Source: Penium margaritaceum (taxonomy: Eukaryota; Streptophyta; Zygnematophyceae; Desmidiales; Peniaceae). From it: a stretch of 21,320 bases of DNA. Position numbers and translations under genes: made by a program. This document shows, piece by piece, positions 20,331-21,320 of the stretch (its first letter is position 1; each line of letters opens with the position of its first letter). Where the stretch lies: contig SZWC01000582.1 in NCBI GenBank assembly GCA_023375785.1, positions 331,012-352,331 on the forward strand, given 5' to 3'. Under the pieces are notes generated by a model, which saw nothing but the letters and a program-made list of their open reading frames with translations, ran no database searches and was not told the DNA's origin.

Positions 20331-20832
20331 ATGTCTGCCAGTGTTTGCCAATGTCTACCAGTGTTTGTCAATGGATACCAGTGTTTGTCAATGTCTACCA
20401 GTGTTTGCCAACGTCTACCTGTGTTTGCCAATGTATACCTGTGTTTGCCAAAGTCTACCAGTGTTTGCCAATGTATACAAGTGTTTGTCAATGTATACCA
20501 GTGTTTTTCAATGTCTACCAGAGTTTGCCAATGTATACCAGTGTTTGCCAGTGTCTACCAGTATTTGCCAATGTATACCAGTGTTTGTCAATGTCTACCA
20601 GTATTTGCCAATGTATACCAGTGTTTGCCAATGTCTACCAGTGTTTGCCAATGTATACCAGTGTTTTCCAATGTATACCAGTGTTTGTCAATGTATACCA
20701 GTGTTTGTTAATATCTGCCAGTGTGTTTGTCAATGTATACCAGTGTTTGCCAATGTCTACCAGTGTTTGTCAATGTCTACCAGTGTTTGTCAATGTTTGT
20801 CAGTGTTTTCCAATGTATGCCAGCGTTTTCCG
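20331..20832 (+). repeat. 20-bp minisatellite, ~25 copies
   Basis: The unit is CCAGTGTTTGCCAATGTMTA, two related 10-bp halves (AGTGTTTGYC and AATGTMTACC). It starts without a break in the 10-bp register of the preceding array: TTCGTGTAA, ATTCGTGTCA, ATGTCTGCCA and GTGTTTGCCA follow at 10-bp steps from 20311. There is one 2-bp insertion (GTGTGTTTG near 20721), and the last copies degrade into TTTTCCGTC at about 20832. All three plus frames and parts of the minus strand are open across it, again because of composition. The resulting 20-residue repeats (Cys/Val/Tyr/Gln-rich) match no family known to me, so no CDS is called. Confidence 0.93.
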
Positions 20833-21146
20833 TCTTCTTTTATTGATGGATGATGTACCTGCCATTTCTGTGGACGACGAACGCGCCATATGATGTGTTG
20901 CATGGACGACGATGAAATGGCGCAGCCAGCGTTAAAAAAAAACTGCCAGTTATAAGGACAGGCACTGGAAAAGGTGCCGCCGTGCAGGACCAGGATCCGA
21001 TGAGATTAGGCGGAGACAGTTGGTGAAGTTTGTTTCTTAAGCGTTTTGCAAACTGTTAAAGAAAGTAGATATCCTGCACTGGAAAAGCAGACGCTGTGCA
21101 GAAAAGATGAACTGGCTATGATTTTTTTATTTCTTTGGCTGGGCAG
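20833..21146 (+). other. Non-tandem intron sequence upstream of the HDR exon
   Basis: About 310 bp of balanced-composition sequence with no long open frame and no HDR-like coding stretch in any frame. It contains an A-run (20934-20942), a short direct repeat GGACGACGA (20872 and 20904), an inverted pair GCGCCAT/ATGGCGC (20883 and 20917), and a 26-nt direct repeat 114 bp apart (20962-20987 and 21076-21101, 22 of 26 identical). It ends in the 3' splice site of the exon. It is best read as the distal end of the intron. Whether part is a decayed mobile element cannot be told. Confidence 0.65.
21121..21146 (+). promoter_or_regulatory. 3' splice site: pyrimidine tract and AG
   Basis: A T-rich tract (21122-21136, interrupted by one A and one C) is followed by GGCTGGGCAG, with AG at 21145-21146. 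The first coding similarity to HDR starts directly after it. The in-frame TGA at 21119-21121 means the reading frame cannot be extended upstream as one exon, which supports splicing here. Confidence 0.72.
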
Positions 21147-21241
21147 GCAAGCTGCTGGAGAGGACGATGATGAAGAAGTATGGGCCTGCCAACGTGAACC
21201 AACACTTCATGAGCTTCCACACCATCTGCGACGCCACCCAA
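21147..21241 (+). CDS. HDR: Internal exon of 4-hydroxy-3-methylbut-2-enyl diphosphate reductase (IspH/HDR)
   Basis: HDR is the last enzyme of the plastid MEP pathway. It reduces HMBPP to isopentenyl and dimethylallyl diphosphate using a 4Fe-4S cluster and ferredoxin-derived electrons. The exon is 95 bp. Its first two bases complete a split Gly codon (phase-1 entry), followed by 31 codons, and it exits in phase 0 after Gln. Visible family features in order are [13 protein letters not shown], a variable linker, HFMSF and TICDATQ. The Cys in TICDATQ corresponds to one of the three conserved cluster ligands (Cys197 in the E. coli numbering), and plant HDRs continue with ERQDA after DATQ, which would begin the next exon. 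This covers roughly a tenth of the mature protein, from its central part. A His replaces the Asn usual in the plant SFNTICDATQ segment; this may be normal variation. No in-frame defect is seen. Recognition comes from remembered family sequence, not from a search. Confidence 0.85.
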
Positions 21242-21247
21242 GTGTGT
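21242..21247 (+). promoter_or_regulatory. 5' splice site (GTGTGT)
   Basis: The exon ends ACC CAA and the intron begins GTGTGT. Reading through instead gives a Val/Cys/Leu run unlike HDR, so splicing here is the best fit. The site departs from the GTRAGT consensus at +4, and it is simply the first repeat of the following GT microsatellite. Confidence 0.65.
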
Positions 21248-21320
21248 TTACATGTGTACTTGTGTGTGTGTGTGTATGTGTGTATGTACGTGTGTATGTG
21301 TGTGTGTGTGTGTATGTGTG
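21242..21320 (+). repeat. GT-rich microsatellite at the intron start, running off the window
   Basis: Runs of (GT)n with TA and AC interruptions (TTTACATGTGTAC near 21247, TATGTACG near 21285) fill the 79 bases after the exon and continue to the window edge. It has no 10-bp period and is distinct from the main array, although its base composition is similar. Confidence 0.88.

Noticed and set aside
19706-20491. Minus-strand open frame joining the 20-bp and 10-bp arrays (His/Trp/Thr-rich start)
   Set aside because: It is the same effect on the other strand. The frame changes character exactly at the repeat boundary, as expected for repeat read-through.
20305-20893. Overlapping plus-strand open frames of 136-182 codons over the 20-bp array
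   Set aside because: Three frames are open at once with the same 20-residue repeat, which is a composition effect. They end in non-repeat sequence without any recognisable domain.
20946-20958. TATA-like TTATAAGG as a promoter
   Set aside because: It lies in what appears to be intron sequence, with no start codon or first exon after it; the next coding sequence begins in mid-codon behind a 3' splice site.

Overview
The window is almost entirely tandem-repeat DNA from a nuclear eukaryotic genome. Its single recognisable gene piece is a 95-bp exon at the right edge (21147-21241, + strand). The exon's translation reads as the plant/cyanobacterial-type IspH family (HDR, 4-hydroxy-3-methylbut-2-enyl diphosphate reductase), including the TICDATQ segment that holds an Fe-S cluster cysteine. 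A plastid-pathway enzyme split by spliceosomal introns points to a photosynthetic eukaryote. The wording of the exon and the repeat-rich, GT-rich introns fit a chlorophyte green alga best; genus cannot be decided from this window.

Layout. (1) 1-~410: a strongly diverged tandem repeat of about 81 bp (27 codons), C-rich on the + strand. (2) ~431-20330: about 19.9 kb of one minisatellite with a 10-bp unit, consensus GTGCGTGTAA on the + strand, roughly 2,000 units. It is a mosaic: old, scrambled variant units surround young higher-order blocks (70-bp x ~17, 245-bp x 5, 80-bp x ~4, 110-bp x 2, 99-bp x 2, 300-bp x 2, 80-bp x 2, 70-bp x 2, 249-bp x ~6, 190-bp x 2, 29-bp x 2.5), dispersed segmental copies, and traces of a ~4.8-5.0 kb super-period. 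(3) ~20331-20832: a 20-bp repeat that continues the 10-bp register and looks like a diverged dimer of the same unit. (4) 20833-21146: about 310 bp of non-tandem sequence ending in a pyrimidine-rich 3' splice site. (5) 21147-21241: the HDR exon. (6) 21242-21320: a GT microsatellite that begins at the 5' splice site itself.

The exon starts in the middle of a codon and no preceding HDR exon can be found anywhere upstream in the window. The simplest reading is therefore that the whole array lies inside one HDR intron of more than 21 kb. If so, the transcript would carry, about every 10 nt, the heptamer UGUAAGU. This overlaps the chlorophyte poly(A) signal UGUAA with the U1-complementary 5' splice-site core GUAAGU, in the sense orientation. 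That is the most interesting property of the window.

The many long minus-strand open frames are a by-product of the 10-bp unit, which reads as the same ten-residue peptide in all three minus frames. I do not annotate them as genes. No rRNA, tRNA, CRISPR array or intact transposon was recognised.
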